Shown: positions 1 through 7,861, numbered from the stretch's first letter. The stretch: DNA of 8,897 nt from Pediococcus sp. (GCA_022712335.1 JALAGR010000103.1:1-8897); one strand, 5' to 3'. Translations and numbers: made by a program. The notes: generated by a model from the sequence alone, not told the origin.

Positions 1-36
1 AAGTGGTACTATAACAGGTGAAAAATAAAAAAATAG

Positions 37-41
37 AAAGG
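37..41 (+). promoter_or_regulatory. Ribosome binding site of mae
   Basis: AAAGG lies 8 nt before ATG 50. This decides between ATG 50 and the in-frame GTG at 41, which overlaps the ribosome site itself. Confidence 0.6.
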
Positions 42-49
42 TGAATGGT

Positions 50-1189
50 ATGGATAGGGAAGAAATAATTGACTTACATAAAAAGCATAATGGAGTACTA
101 GAGATTAAAGCTGTGTTACCTGTCAATAATGCGGAAGATTTAGAAAGGGCTTACACCCCGGGGGTAGCTGAATTATCGAAACTCATACAGTCAGATTCTG
201 ATAAAAAGAATGAGTTAACGATTAGTGGCAAGTTAGTGGCAGTTGTTACAGATGGTTCGGCTGTTCTAGGTCTAGGCAATATAGGTCCACAAGGTGGATT
301 ACCTGTGGTCGAAGGGAAAGCGCTTTTATATAAAGAATTAGCAAATGTTAATGCAATTCCGGTAGCTGTAGAACAAACTTCAGTTTCAGAATTTGTACAA
401 ACTATAAAAAATATTAGCGGAAGCTTTGCTGGTATTCATCTGGAAGATATTGAAGCGCCTAGATGTTTTGAGATAGAAAACCAATTGAACCAAGTTCTTG
501 ATGTTCCTGTATATCACGATGATCAAGAAGGTACCGCGATTGTCGTATTAGCAGGTTTAATCAATGCGGCTAAAGTTGTTGATAAAAAATTAAGTGATTT
601 AAGAATTGTTATAAATGGAGCAGGGGCGTCTGGACTAGCAACTGCTAAATTATTAGCAAATATTGGAATAAAGCAAATTACGTTGGTGGATAAAAAAGGG
701 ATTATTCGAAATGAATCGAATAGTTTAAATCATTATCAGTTAGATTTAGCTAAAACGTTGAACTCAAATGAAATTGGAATGACTCTAAAGGATGCTTTGA
801 TTGGTCAAGATGTATTAATTGGATTATCAGTTGGAAATGTTGTAACAGAAGCTATGGTTCAATCTATGGCAGATAAACCAATTATATTTGCATTGGCAAA
901 CCCAATCCCTGAGATTGATCCAAAAATTGCACAAAAAGCAGGGGCAGCTGTAATTGCTACAGGTAGTTCAGCATATCCAAACCAGGTTAATAATATTTTG
1001 GCCTTTCCAGGTCTTTTTAAAGGTCTGTTAGAAAGTAAAATGAAACATTTTGATCTGGAATTAGAGCTTCGAATTGCTAAAAGTTTAGCAGGAATGATAA
1101 GTAAGCCTACCGCTAAAAATATTGTTCCAAGTGTCTTTGATAAATCAGTTGTTAAATCAGTGGTAGCGGCAGTAAAACAATGCAAATAA
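50..1189 (+). CDS. mae: Malic-enzyme-family protein, probable oxaloacetate decarboxylase of citrate fermentation
   Basis: Soluble NAD(P)-binding malic-enzyme fold, about 379 aa. In citrate clusters this protein converts the oxaloacetate released by citrate lyase to pyruvate and CO2 (CitM); relatives act as malic enzymes on malate. Visible motifs: YTPGVAE from residue 35, VTDGSAVLGLGNIGP, GGLPVVEGKALL, the metal/substrate segment HLEDIEAPRCFEIE, YHDDQEGTA, the Rossmann loop GAGASG at 190-195 followed by the acidic LVDKKG, LANPIPEIDP, and YPNQVNNILAFPG near the C-terminus. The length fits the short bacterial malic enzymes. I chose ATG 50 because AAAGG at 37-41 sits 8 nt before it; an in-frame GTG at 41 would add three residues but has no well-placed ribosome site. 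It is the first gene of the cluster, 25 nt before the transporter. Family certain; malic enzyme versus oxaloacetate decarboxylase is inferred from context. Confidence 0.9.
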   Translation: MDREEIIDLHKKHNGVLEIKAVLPVNNAEDLERAYTPGVAELSKLIQSDSDKKNELTISGKLVAVVTDGSAVLGLGNIGPQGGLPVVEGKALLYKELANVNAIPVAVEQTSVSEFVQTIKNISGSFAGIHLEDIEAPRCFEIENQLNQVLDVPVYHDDQEGTAIVVLAGLINAAKVVDKKLSDLRIVINGAGASGLATAKLLANIGIKQITLVDKKGIIRNESNSLNHYQLDLAKTLNSNEIGMTLKDALIGQDVLIGLSVGNVVTEAMVQSMADKPIIFALANPIPEIDPKIAQKAGAAVIATGSSAYPNQVNNILAFPGLFKGLLESKMKHFDLELELRIAKSLAGMISKPTAKNIVPSVFDKSVVKSVVAAVKQCK

Positions 1190-1214
1190 TGATTCTAAGA
1201 ATGGAGTGTTTGTC

Positions 1215-2533
1215 ATGGAAATAAAGAAGTCGATGAATGAGCAGAATTTATTTCAAAAATTTATTTCACTACACATTGGTATTATTCCGATGCCACTTTA
1301 CCTATTATTAGTTTTGGCATATTGTTTATTAACATTAGGAAAACAAATGCCTGACGATATGTTAGGTGCTATTGGTATTATGACGCTTTTTTCATTTGTC
1401 TTGGAGGAAATTGGAAAGCATATTCCAGTTTTAAAGTCGTTAGGTGGCAAAGTTTTAGTCGTAACTTTCTTACCTTCATATCTTGTTTATGAAGAATGGT
1501 TACCAAAGAGTACAGTTAATGTTGTTACTGATTTTATGAATAATAATAATTTTTTAGCATTTTTATAGCTTTATTAATTGTTGGTAGCATCAGTGCCATG
1601 AACCGTAAAACTTTAATTAAAGCGAGCACAAGAATTATTGTCGTTTTAATTATCTGTGAATTAGTTGGACCGCTTTTAGGAATTGCAGTAGGAACATTAT
1701 TAGGTTTGTCTATTTGGAAGAGTTACTTTTATGTAGTTGCACCAATTATGGCTGGTGGAGTTGGTGAAGGAGCTTTACCGCTTTCACTAGGTTATGCAGC
1801 TATTATTTCAATGACTCAACCTAAAATTTTTGCCATGATTTTACCTTGTGTTATGTTAGGAAGCTTAGTAGCAGTTATTTTAGCAGGTATCTTGAAAAAA
1901 ATAGGAGATATTCACCCTGAATTAACGGGTAATGGACGGTTAGTTGAGGCGGATGGTGCTGATTCTGTATTAGGTAGTTTGACACAAAAATCTAGTGGCG
2001 CTGATATTGAAAAAATGTTAGTTTCAGGAGTATTGGCAATTGCACTATACTTATTAGGCGTATGGGTTAATAGTGTTATTCATCTACCAGCACCAATTGT
2101 GCTACTAATTGTAGTGATGGTTGCTAAAATGCTTGGTTGGATTCCAGAAGGATTACAAGAAGGTGGAAAGTCTTTGTATAGTGTCACAGTTAAAGGGATT
2201 ACTCCACCACTTTTGTTTGGTGTTGGTGTAGCAATGACACCATGGGAATCATTAATTACCGTTTTTACCAATATTCCAATGTTAATTACAATTGTAGTGA
2301 CAGTTACTGGGATTGTATCGGCAGCATTTTTTAGTGCGAAATGGTTGGGAATGTATCCAGTTGATACTGCAATTGCTGTTTCTTGTTGTAGTGGTCAAGG
2401 TGGTACGGGTGCGCTTGCAATTTTAGCGGCTGGTGATCGAATGGGATTGATGCCATTTGCTCAAGTTGCTGTTCGTCTAGGTGGTGCAATTACTGTTACC
2501 TTATCAATATTTTTAATGCGTTTATTTGTGTAA
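1215..2533 (+). pseudogene. citP: 2-hydroxycarboxylate (citrate/malate) transporter, split by a -1 frameshift
   Basis: Membrane transporter of the 2HCT family (CitP/MaeP/CitS), importing citrate or malate, in lactic acid bacteria often in exchange for lactate. The first frame runs from ATG 1215 (GGAG at 1203-1206, 8 nt upstream) to TAG 1566-1568, about 117 aa with three likely membrane segments. The rest is open in the -1 frame from 1550 to 2533. Restoring one base gives 439 aa, close to the usual 440 or so. Family marks all sit in the second part: GGVG at rebuilt residues 181-184 and SGQGGTGAL with GGTG at 396-399 (the two re-entrant-loop motifs), and VRLGGAITV with Arg421, matching the substrate-binding Arg near position 425 of Leuconostoc CitP. 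The break falls at the start of the fourth membrane segment. The second part could start at ATG 1598 but has no ribosome site there and would lack three helices. Citrate or malate specificity cannot be read from sequence; maeP is an alternative symbol. Family call firm; inactive as written unless the ribosome shifts frame. Confidence 0.85.
1550..1568 (+). other. Frameshift site with slippery T runs in the transporter gene
   Basis: In the -1 frame three TAA triplets end at 1549; the 0 frame stops at TAG 1566-1568. The frame change must therefore lie between these points. The stretch holds T_TTT_TTA in frame at 1550-1556, six T then A, and a run of five T at 1560-1564 just before the stop. Adding one T to the second run gives the reading FLAFFIALLIVGS. 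Adding one T to the first gives FFSIFIALLIVGS. From memory of the family the first reading is more typical, so the second run is the likelier place of base loss. Confidence 0.8.
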
Positions 2534-2545
2534 AAGGAGTTTGGA

Positions 2546-3601
2546 ATGGGTTACGAGCAAGATGTGAAACGAGTGAATCTAAAGAATCCGTATTATTTAA
2601 AAAAGTGGGAAAATTTGCTTCAAAAAGTTGATATTCAAGTTTCAACGGAAGTGTCGATTGATGATATAACATGTGTTGGCGTTTTTGAAGCAGACCAACT
2701 GATTGCTACAGGTTCTTTTCAAGAAAATATTTTAAAGTATATTGCAGTCGACCCCACCTATCATGATGGAAAGTTATTTAATCTGATTATTTCTACTTTA
2801 ATTAGCACGTTAGCACAGCAACAGATATTTCACATTTTTGTATTTACTAAACCAATTTATCAAATGAGCTTTGAATTCGTCGGATTCAAAACTTTAGTAA
2901 AAACAGACGTGGGAGTATTGCTGGAAACTGGAGATACAGCTATTACAGATTATTTAGCAACTATTCCGAGGATTGCAAATCAAAAAAATTGTAAAATTAG
3001 TGCAATTGTAATGAATGCTAATCCATTTACTTTAGGTCATCGCTATTTGGTTGAAGAAGCGTCCAAATCTAGTGACTTGGTTTATATTTTTGTGGTGAAA
3101 CAGGACGTATCTTTGTTTAAAACTACTGAACGATTTCATCTTGTGCAAGTGGGGGTCTCAGATTTATCTAATGTGCGGGTTGTTTCGGGAGATGAATATA
3201 TGGTGAGCTACGCAACTTTTCCGACTTATTTTATACCCGATAAAACAAATATAATTCGTTATCAAACAGAAATGGATGCCACATTATTTAAACAAAAAAT
3301 TGCAAAACCGTTGCATATTAAAACTCGTTATCTTGGCGAAGAACCATTTTCTAAGACCACAGAAGTGTATAACGAAACACTAAAACGAATTTTACCACCA
3401 GAGGTACAGGTTGAAATTATTCCAAGACTAAAAATAAATACTCAGATTATTTCTGCTACCAAAGTTAGAAAAGCAATACAACAAAATCAAATTGAAACTA
3501 TTAAAGATTTTTTACCAAATAGTACATACAACTATATTAGAGATCATTTAAAGATTTTACAAAATTCAATTAAGGAAGGTATGAATATTGATGGAAATTA
3601 A
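2546..3601 (+). CDS. citC: [Citrate (pro-3S)-lyase] ligase, CitC
   Basis: Cytoplasmic activating enzyme, 351 aa. It uses ATP and acetate to acetylate the thiol of the prosthetic group on CitD, turning inactive HS-citrate lyase into the active acetyl form. The N-terminal part (about 1-130) looks like an acetyltransferase-type domain, with the segment around VGVFEADQLIATGSF. The C-terminal part is a nucleotidyltransferase fold with NPFTLGH at 159-165 (the HxGH-like ATP site) and ISATKVR at 302-308. The length fits the family. ATG 2546 follows AAAAGGAG at 2532-2539, 6 nt away, and this ribosome site overlaps the TAA stop of the transporter, so the two genes are likely translationally linked. The 3' end overlaps citD by 11 nt. 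Call is firm. Confidence 0.95.
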   Translation: MGYEQDVKRVNLKNPYYLKKWENLLQKVDIQVSTEVSIDDITCVGVFEADQLIATGSFQENILKYIAVDPTYHDGKLFNLIISTLISTLAQQQIFHIFVFTKPIYQMSFEFVGFKTLVKTDVGVLLETGDTAITDYLATIPRIANQKNCKISAIVMNANPFTLGHRYLVEEASKSSDLVYIFVVKQDVSLFKTTERFHLVQVGVSDLSNVRVVSGDEYMVSYATFPTYFIPDKTNIIRYQTEMDATLFKQKIAKPLHIKTRYLGEEPFSKTTEVYNETLKRILPPEVQVEIIPRLKINTQIISATKVRKAIQQNQIETIKDFLPNSTYNYIRDHLKILQNSIKEGMNIDGN

Positions 3602-3884
3602 GTCAACTGCAATGGCTGGAACGCTTGAATCATCAGACATACAAATTACTATTTCGAGTAATAAAAGTGGAATACAAATTGATTTGAATTCAGACGTAGC
3701 AAAAATTTTTGGGAAGCAAATTAAAAAAGTTATCATAGAGAGTTTAAATGCATTAGAAATTAAAAATGCGAAAGTTAAAGCTGTTGATCAGGGCGCTTTA
3801 GATTGTGTTATTAGAGCACGGACATTAGCTGCAGCACAACGTGCAACACATACAGCTGAAGAACCAGAATGGGAGGTATTCTAA
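3591..3884 (+). CDS. citD: Citrate lyase acyl carrier protein (gamma subunit), CitD
   Basis: Small acyl carrier subunit of citrate lyase, 97 aa, which carries the 2'-(5''-triphosphoribosyl)-3'-dephospho-CoA group through which acetyl and citryl are passed. The N-terminus MEIKSTAMAGTLESSD is typical. With ATG 3591 as start, the serine in GTLESSD falls at position 14, the known attachment residue in Klebsiella CitD. A TTG at 3588, in frame one codon earlier, has slightly better spacing from AAGGAAGG at 3572-3579 (8 nt versus 11), so the actual start codon is open; the two products differ by one residue. It overlaps the end of citC by 11 nt, and its TAA shares one base with the citE ATG. Confidence 0.94.
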   Translation: MEIKSTAMAGTLESSDIQITISSNKSGIQIDLNSDVAKIFGKQIKKVIIESLNALEIKNAKVKAVDQGALDCVIRARTLAAAQRATHTAEEPEWEVF

Positions 3885-4792
3885 TGCGAGAGGAACGTTT
3901 ACGCAGAACAATGATGTTTGTTCCAGGTAATAACCCAGCAATGATAAAAGATGCCGGAATTTATGGAGCAGACTCAATTATGTTTGATTTAGAAGATGCA
4001 GTTTCTCTAGCTGAAAAAGATGCTGCAAGATTCTTAATATCAGAAGCGATAAAAACCCAAGATTATGGTGAAGCTGAATTAGTAGTGAGAGTAAATGGTC
4101 AGGATACTCCATACTATCATAATGATGTGCTAGCAATGGTAAAAGCTGGAATCGAAGTAATTAGATTGCCAAAAGTTGAATCTGCAGAAATGATTAAGCA
4201 ATTGGAACAGGATACTTTGGTAGCAGAAAAAAAGTTTGGTAAAGAAATTGGAAGTACGCATTTAATGGCTGCGATTGAATCTGCAAAAGGAGTTTTGAAT
4301 GCGCCAGAAATTGCTACGGCATCAAGTAGGATGATTGGTATCGCGCTCTCAGCTGAAGACTATACTACCGATATGAAGACACATCGGTACCCAGACGGTG
4401 CAGAATTGGAGTTTGCAAGAAATATGATATTACATGCTGCTCGAGCAGCTGGGATCGCAGCCTTCGATACTGTATTTACAAATATGGATGATGTTGAAGG
4501 ATTTTATCGTGAAACACGCTATATACATCAACTTGGGTTTGATGGGAAATCATTGGTTAATCCACGCCAGATACCAATGGTCAACGAGGTATATGCGCCT
4601 ACAAAAACAGAAATCGAGAAGGCTAGGGATGTAATTTTTGCGATAGAAGAAGCACATGCTAAAGGTTCAGGAGTGATATCTATGAACGGACAAATGGTTG
4701 ATAAACCTGTGGTACTTAGAGCACAGAGAGTAATGAGACTAGCCGTGGCCTCTAATTTGATTGATAAGGAGGGAAATTACCTTGGAAAATAA
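3884..4792 (+). CDS. citE: Citrate lyase beta subunit (citryl-ACP lyase), CitE
   Basis: Lyase subunit, 302 aa, that cleaves citryl-CitD to acetyl-CitD and oxaloacetate with Mg2+. It has the HpcH/HpaI-like TIM-barrel signature: [11 protein letters not shown] at 7-17, MFDLEDAV at 33-40, substrate arginine in VVRVNG (Arg69), AAIESAKG with Glu132, LSAEDYTTD with Asp159 as probable metal ligand, and [11 protein letters not shown] near 221-231. ATG 3884 is preferred over the in-frame ATG 3869: GGGAGG at 3871-3876 lies 7 nt upstream of 3884, and the family usually begins just before the RLRRTMMF motif. The stop of citD and this start form TAATG, a one-base overlap that implies re-initiation by the same ribosome. 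Its 3' end carries the citF ribosome site. Confidence 0.95.
   Translation: MREERLRRTMMFVPGNNPAMIKDAGIYGADSIMFDLEDAVSLAEKDAARFLISEAIKTQDYGEAELVVRVNGQDTPYYHNDVLAMVKAGIEVIRLPKVESAEMIKQLEQDTLVAEKKFGKEIGSTHLMAAIESAKGVLNAPEIATASSRMIGIALSAEDYTTDMKTHRYPDGAELEFARNMILHAARAAGIAAFDTVFTNMDDVEGFYRETRYIHQLGFDGKSLVNPRQIPMVNEVYAPTKTEIEKARDVIFAIEEAHAKGSGVISMNGQMVDKPVVLRAQRVMRLAVASNLIDKEGNYLGK
4766..4772 (+). promoter_or_regulatory. Ribosome binding site of citF inside citE
   Basis: A perfect AAGGAGG lies in the last codons of citE, 9 nt before TTG 4782. It fixes the TTG start of citF; a strong site may offset the weak start codon and keep alpha and beta subunits in balance (inference). Confidence 0.75.
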
Positions 4793-6320
4793 AAAAAAGC
4801 AGACAAATTTTGACGAAGTCTTAAGTGAATATCAATATGAACCTTTTAGATCTACAAAAATTGGCAACCCTATTGTACAGAGAGTAGCGCCTAGAGTACA
4901 TGTGACCACAGGTGAAAATAAGATTGTTAAATCTTTAAAAGAAGTGGTTAAAAAAACTGTACACGATGGAATGACAATTTCCTTTCATCATCATTTTAGG
5001 AATGGTGACTTTGTTTTTAACCAAGTAATGAGAATTATTCTTGATGAAGAAATCAAAGGCTTAACGCTGGCTCCTTCTTCACTTACTGGAGTTATGAATG
5101 AACTAGTTATTGAAGCCATTAAAGCCGGTACGATTACAAATATTACTAGTTCAGGTATGCGAGGTTCCTTAGGAGATTTTATTTCTCATGGAGGATTAAA
5201 AAAACCAGTAATTTTTCGTTCTCATGGGAATAGAGCACGTGCTATTGAACATGGTGATATTAAAATTGATGTTGCTTTTCTAGGGGTACCTAATTCAGAC
5301 GAATTAGGGAACGCGAATGGAATGCATGGTGAAGCTGTATTTGGATCATTAGGATATGCTTTAATGGATGCCCAATATGCTGATAAGGTTGTCCTAATTA
5401 CCGATAATATCGTTGACTATCCCAACACGCCAGCTTCAATAAAGCAAACACAAGTTGATTATATCGTGAAAGTTGATCGAGTTGGCGATCCTAATAAAAT
5501 TGGTTCCGATGCCACACGATTTACTAAAGACCCTAAAGAACTAAAAATTGCTAAAACAGTTAATGATGTTATTGTGAATTCGAAATATTTTAAAAATGAT
5601 TTTTCTTTTCAGACTGGTTCTGGTGGAGCAGCGCTAGCGGTTACTCGTTATTTGAGACAAGCTATGATTGATAATCAAATTAAGGCATCTTTTGCTTTGG
5701 GTGGGATCACTAAACCAACTACAGACTTGCTTAAAGAAGGTTTAATCAAGAAAGTGATGGATGTCCAAGACTTTGACAAAGGTGCTGCTGAAGCTATGCA
5801 ATCAGAAGAAAATCAGCAAGAAATTGATGCTTCTTGGTATGCTGATCCCGATAATAAGGGCGCGATGGTAGATCAATTAGATGTAGCTATTTTAAGTGCG
5901 TTAGAGATAGATACAAACTTTAATGTTAATGTAATGAGTGGATCAGATGGAGTTATTCGTGGAGCAATCGGCGGACATCAGGATGCTGGGACAGCTAAAA
6001 TGACAATTATTTCTGCACCATTAGTTCGAGGGCGTATTGCGACAGTAGTACCTAAGGTTACAACGGTGGTTACCCCAGGTGAGTCTATAGATGTTTTGGT
6101 TACAGAGTATGGAGTAGCTATTAATCCAAAACGTCAAGATTTAATTGAACAATTGAGTAACATTCCAAATGTGCCTATCTATACAATCGAGCAATTACAG
6201 GAATTAGCAGAACAGAAAGTGGGCACTCCAGAACCGTTAGAGTTTACAGACAGAAATGTAGCATTAGTTGAATATCGTGATGGTACCTTAATTGACACGA
6301 TTAAAGAAATTAAAGATTAA
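4782..6320 (+). CDS. citF: Citrate lyase alpha subunit (citrate:acetyl-ACP transferase), CitF
   Basis: Transferase subunit, 512 aa, which exchanges acetyl for citryl on CitD (citrate + acetyl-ACP to acetate + citryl-ACP). It belongs to the CoA-transferase-like family. Visible marks: [10 protein letters not shown] at 67-76, [53 protein letters not shown], and [15 protein letters not shown] at 387-401, then [12 protein letters not shown] and [12 protein letters not shown]. The length matches the usual 510 or so. The start is a TTG at 4782, supported by AAGGAGG at 4766-4772, 9 nt upstream. An upstream in-frame TTG at 4761 has no such site and would place the ribosome site inside the gene. It overlaps citE by 11 nt. 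Confidence 0.94.
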   Translation: MENKKKQTNFDEVLSEYQYEPFRSTKIGNPIVQRVAPRVHVTTGENKIVKSLKEVVKKTVHDGMTISFHHHFRNGDFVFNQVMRIILDEEIKGLTLAPSSLTGVMNELVIEAIKAGTITNITSSGMRGSLGDFISHGGLKKPVIFRSHGNRARAIEHGDIKIDVAFLGVPNSDELGNANGMHGEAVFGSLGYALMDAQYADKVVLITDNIVDYPNTPASIKQTQVDYIVKVDRVGDPNKIGSDATRFTKDPKELKIAKTVNDVIVNSKYFKNDFSFQTGSGGAALAVTRYLRQAMIDNQIKASFALGGITKPTTDLLKEGLIKKVMDVQDFDKGAAEAMQSEENQQEIDASWYADPDNKGAMVDQLDVAILSALEIDTNFNVNVMSGSDGVIRGAIGGHQDAGTAKMTIISAPLVRGRIATVVPKVTTVVTPGESIDVLVTEYGVAINPKRQDLIEQLSNIPNVPIYTIEQLQELAEQKVGTPEPLEFTDRNVALVEYRDGTLIDTIKEIKD

Positions 6321-6340
6321 AAAATAGGCAAGAGGCTGAG

Positions 6341-6880
6341 ATGGGATTATTTAGTAATGGTAAAAAACAAACGATCGTAGATGTTCTTAAGGACCGCGAC
6401 CAACGAGCTATCACTCAAAAGAAGTTATTAGAGAAGTATCCATATGGAACATTAATAGTTATAAAGCTAAATATTCCTGGTCCAATTAAAAATAATGATG
6501 AAATTCATCAAATTTTTACTGATGGAGTTGAACGATTTCGAAAAAAGTTACTAGATTCTAATGTAATGTTAGAGTGGAATAAACCAGTAGGAAACACGTG
6601 CTTTTTATTTTCAAAATTGCCTGATAAAGAAATAAAAAAAATAGCTGTTATGTTTGAAGATATTGATGAGATGGGCCGTTTTTTTGATATTGATGTACTG
6701 AGCGATAAGAAAACAAAAGCAATTTCGCGTAGCGATTTAGGAATGGAATTACGGAAATGTTTTATCTGTGGGGAGACAGCAAAAAAATGTGCACGTTCTC
6801 GAAAGCATACGGTTGAGGAGCTGCAACGGTTTATCCAAGAAAAAAATAATTCATTTCAAAGGAATTATAAAAATGATTGA
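6341..6880 (+). CDS. citX: Holo-citrate lyase synthase (apo-citrate lyase phosphoribosyl-dephospho-CoA transferase), CitX
   Basis: Cytoplasmic transferase, 179 aa, which moves the triphosphoribosyl-dephospho-CoA made by CitG onto the serine of apo-CitD. Family marks: GRFFDIDVL at 112-120 and RKCFICGETAKKCARSRKH at 138-156, with cysteines 140, 143 and 150. The start ATG 6341 follows AAGAGG at 6330-6335, 5 nt upstream. It stands 20 nt after citF and overlaps citG by 8 nt. In some bacteria CitX is fused to CitG; here they are separate proteins. Confidence 0.93.
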   Translation: MGLFSNGKKQTIVDVLKDRDQRAITQKKLLEKYPYGTLIVIKLNIPGPIKNNDEIHQIFTDGVERFRKKLLDSNVMLEWNKPVGNTCFLFSKLPDKEIKKIAVMFEDIDEMGRFFDIDVLSDKKTKAISRSDLGMELRKCFICGETAKKCARSRKHTVEELQRFIQEKNNSFQRNYKND

Positions 6881-7712
6881 TTTGAATGGAATAGTTAACG
6901 ATGCAGTTAGAGCTTTGCTTTATGAGGTTAGTGTTAATCCTAAACCAGGTTTAGTGGATCCAATTTCATCAGGGCCACATTCAGATATGGATATTTTTAC
7001 ATTTATTGATAGTGCATTAAGTATGAAACCATACTTAATGAAAGCTGCTCAGCTAGGACACGATTATAATGGAGATTTATCAGATATGTTTCTTGAATTA
7101 CGTGAATATGGAAAATTAGCTGAAGCTGCAATGCTTAAAGCAACGAAAAATATCAACACTCATAAAGGGGCTATTTTTTCTCTGGGAATACTAGTGTGTG
7201 CGACATCCTACTCAATAGCAAAAGATGGCGATGTGCGAGAGATTGTTCAGGAAATGTTGAAAGATTTAACTAAGAAGGATTTCTTAAATCTTAATAACAA
7301 ACCTCAAAATGAATTGACAGCCGGAGAGCTTCAATATCTTAGGTTTAATTACAAGGGAATTAGAGGCGAGGCTGAAAGTGGCTATCCTACAGTTTTTAAT
7401 GTGGGACTACCTGCACTTTGTAATACCAAAGGTACTTTGAATCAGCGCTTATTAGATACATTTTTGAACCTAGTTGCTGTAAATGAAGATTCTAATCTTT
7501 TAAAACGATCGGGTAATGATTTGGATGTGATTTATTGGGCCAGAAAGCAGGCAAAAGATGTTTTAGAACTTGGCGGTTGTAAAACGATGCTGGGAATGCA
7601 AAAATTAGAAGAAATGAATAAAATTTTTTTAAAACGAAATTTAAGTCTAGGTGGAACTGCAGATTTACTTATTTTAACCATATTTTTGTCATTGAGAAAA
7701 AATATTATTTAA
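6873..7712 (+). CDS. citG: Triphosphoribosyl-dephospho-CoA synthase, CitG
   Basis: Makes 2'-(5''-triphosphoribosyl)-3'-dephospho-CoA from ATP and dephospho-CoA, the precursor of the citrate lyase prosthetic group. 279 aa, usual for the family. Marks: NPKPGLVD at 22-29, SDMDIFTF at 37-44, NTHKGAIFSLG at 95-105, and GIRGEAESGYP at 162-172. ATG 6873 is chosen because AAAGGA at 6858-6863 lies 9 nt upstream and the family begins close to this point. The open frame extends upstream to 6768, but that part lies inside citX and resembles nothing. It overlaps the citX end by 8 nt. Last gene of the operon, followed by a terminator. MdcB of malonate decarboxylase is a relative, but the neighbours settle the role. 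Confidence 0.94.
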   Translation: MIDLNGIVNDAVRALLYEVSVNPKPGLVDPISSGPHSDMDIFTFIDSALSMKPYLMKAAQLGHDYNGDLSDMFLELREYGKLAEAAMLKATKNINTHKGAIFSLGILVCATSYSIAKDGDVREIVQEMLKDLTKKDFLNLNNKPQNELTAGELQYLRFNYKGIRGEAESGYPTVFNVGLPALCNTKGTLNQRLLDTFLNLVAVNEDSNLLKRSGNDLDVIYWARKQAKDVLELGGCKTMLGMQKLEEMNKIFLKRNLSLGGTADLLILTIFLSLRKNII

Positions 7713-7726
7713 TAAGGGTATAGAAG

Positions 7727-7771
7727 ATACTAAAAGTAGTTATGAGAATGTAATTTATATCTTTTTAGTAT
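7727..7771 (+). repeat. AT-rich inverted repeat after citG
   Basis: ATACTAAAA at 7727-7735 is the exact reverse complement of TTTTAGTAT at 7763-7771, with 27 nt between. The stem is weak and no T run follows, so it is a poor terminator by itself. It may protect the mRNA end, or be chance in AT-rich DNA. Confidence 0.35.
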
Positions 7772-7782
7772 AGACTAAGTGC

Positions 7783-7826
7783 AAAAACCGTCTTGTGAGA
7801 GTATTTTTTCACAGGACGGTTTTTTT
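7783..7826 (+). terminator. Strong intrinsic terminator, likely bidirectional
   Basis: Arms AAAAACCGTCTTGTGA (7783-7798) and TCACAGGACGGTTTTT (7809-7824) form a 16-bp stem with one G-U pair and a 10-nt loop. The T run at 7820-7826 ends citG transcripts. The A run at 7783-7787 gives a T run on the - strand, so the same hairpin can end transcripts of the convergent phosphodiesterase gene, whose stop is 38 nt away. Confidence 0.9.
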
Positions 7827-7861
7827 ATTTAAGGCTATAACAATATTTTAAAGCTCCTCAA

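Noticed and set aside
3..14. Possible extended -10 element (TGGTACTATAAC) before mae
   Set aside because: Spacing of TG to the TATA-like part is wrong and no -35 can be seen; the AT-rich context makes chance matches likely.
859..1185. Open frame of 108 codons on the - strand inside mae
   Set aside because: It lies wholly opposite a well-supported gene, has no recognisable family and no ribosome site evident; a shadow of mae codons.
1614..1625. 12-base palindrome CTTTAATTAAAG downstream of the frameshift as a stimulatory hairpin
   Set aside because: All A-T apart from its ends, no loop, and nearly 60 nt from the slippery site, so too weak and too far to help frameshifting.
2080..2271. Open frame of 63 codons on the - strand inside the transporter
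   Set aside because: Opposite conserved membrane-protein coding sequence, with no family resemblance.
1598..2533. Second transporter half as an independent gene from ATG 1598
   Set aside because: No ribosome site before the ATG, and the product would lack the first three membrane segments; the open frame continues upstream of the ATG with family-like sequence.
4434..4634. Open frame of 66 codons on the + strand inside citE
   Set aside because: Out of frame with a clear citE, and its translation resembles no known protein.
6768..6872. Upstream extension of citG inside citX
   Set aside because: The extra 35 residues match nothing in CitG, and a good ribosome site supports ATG 6873.
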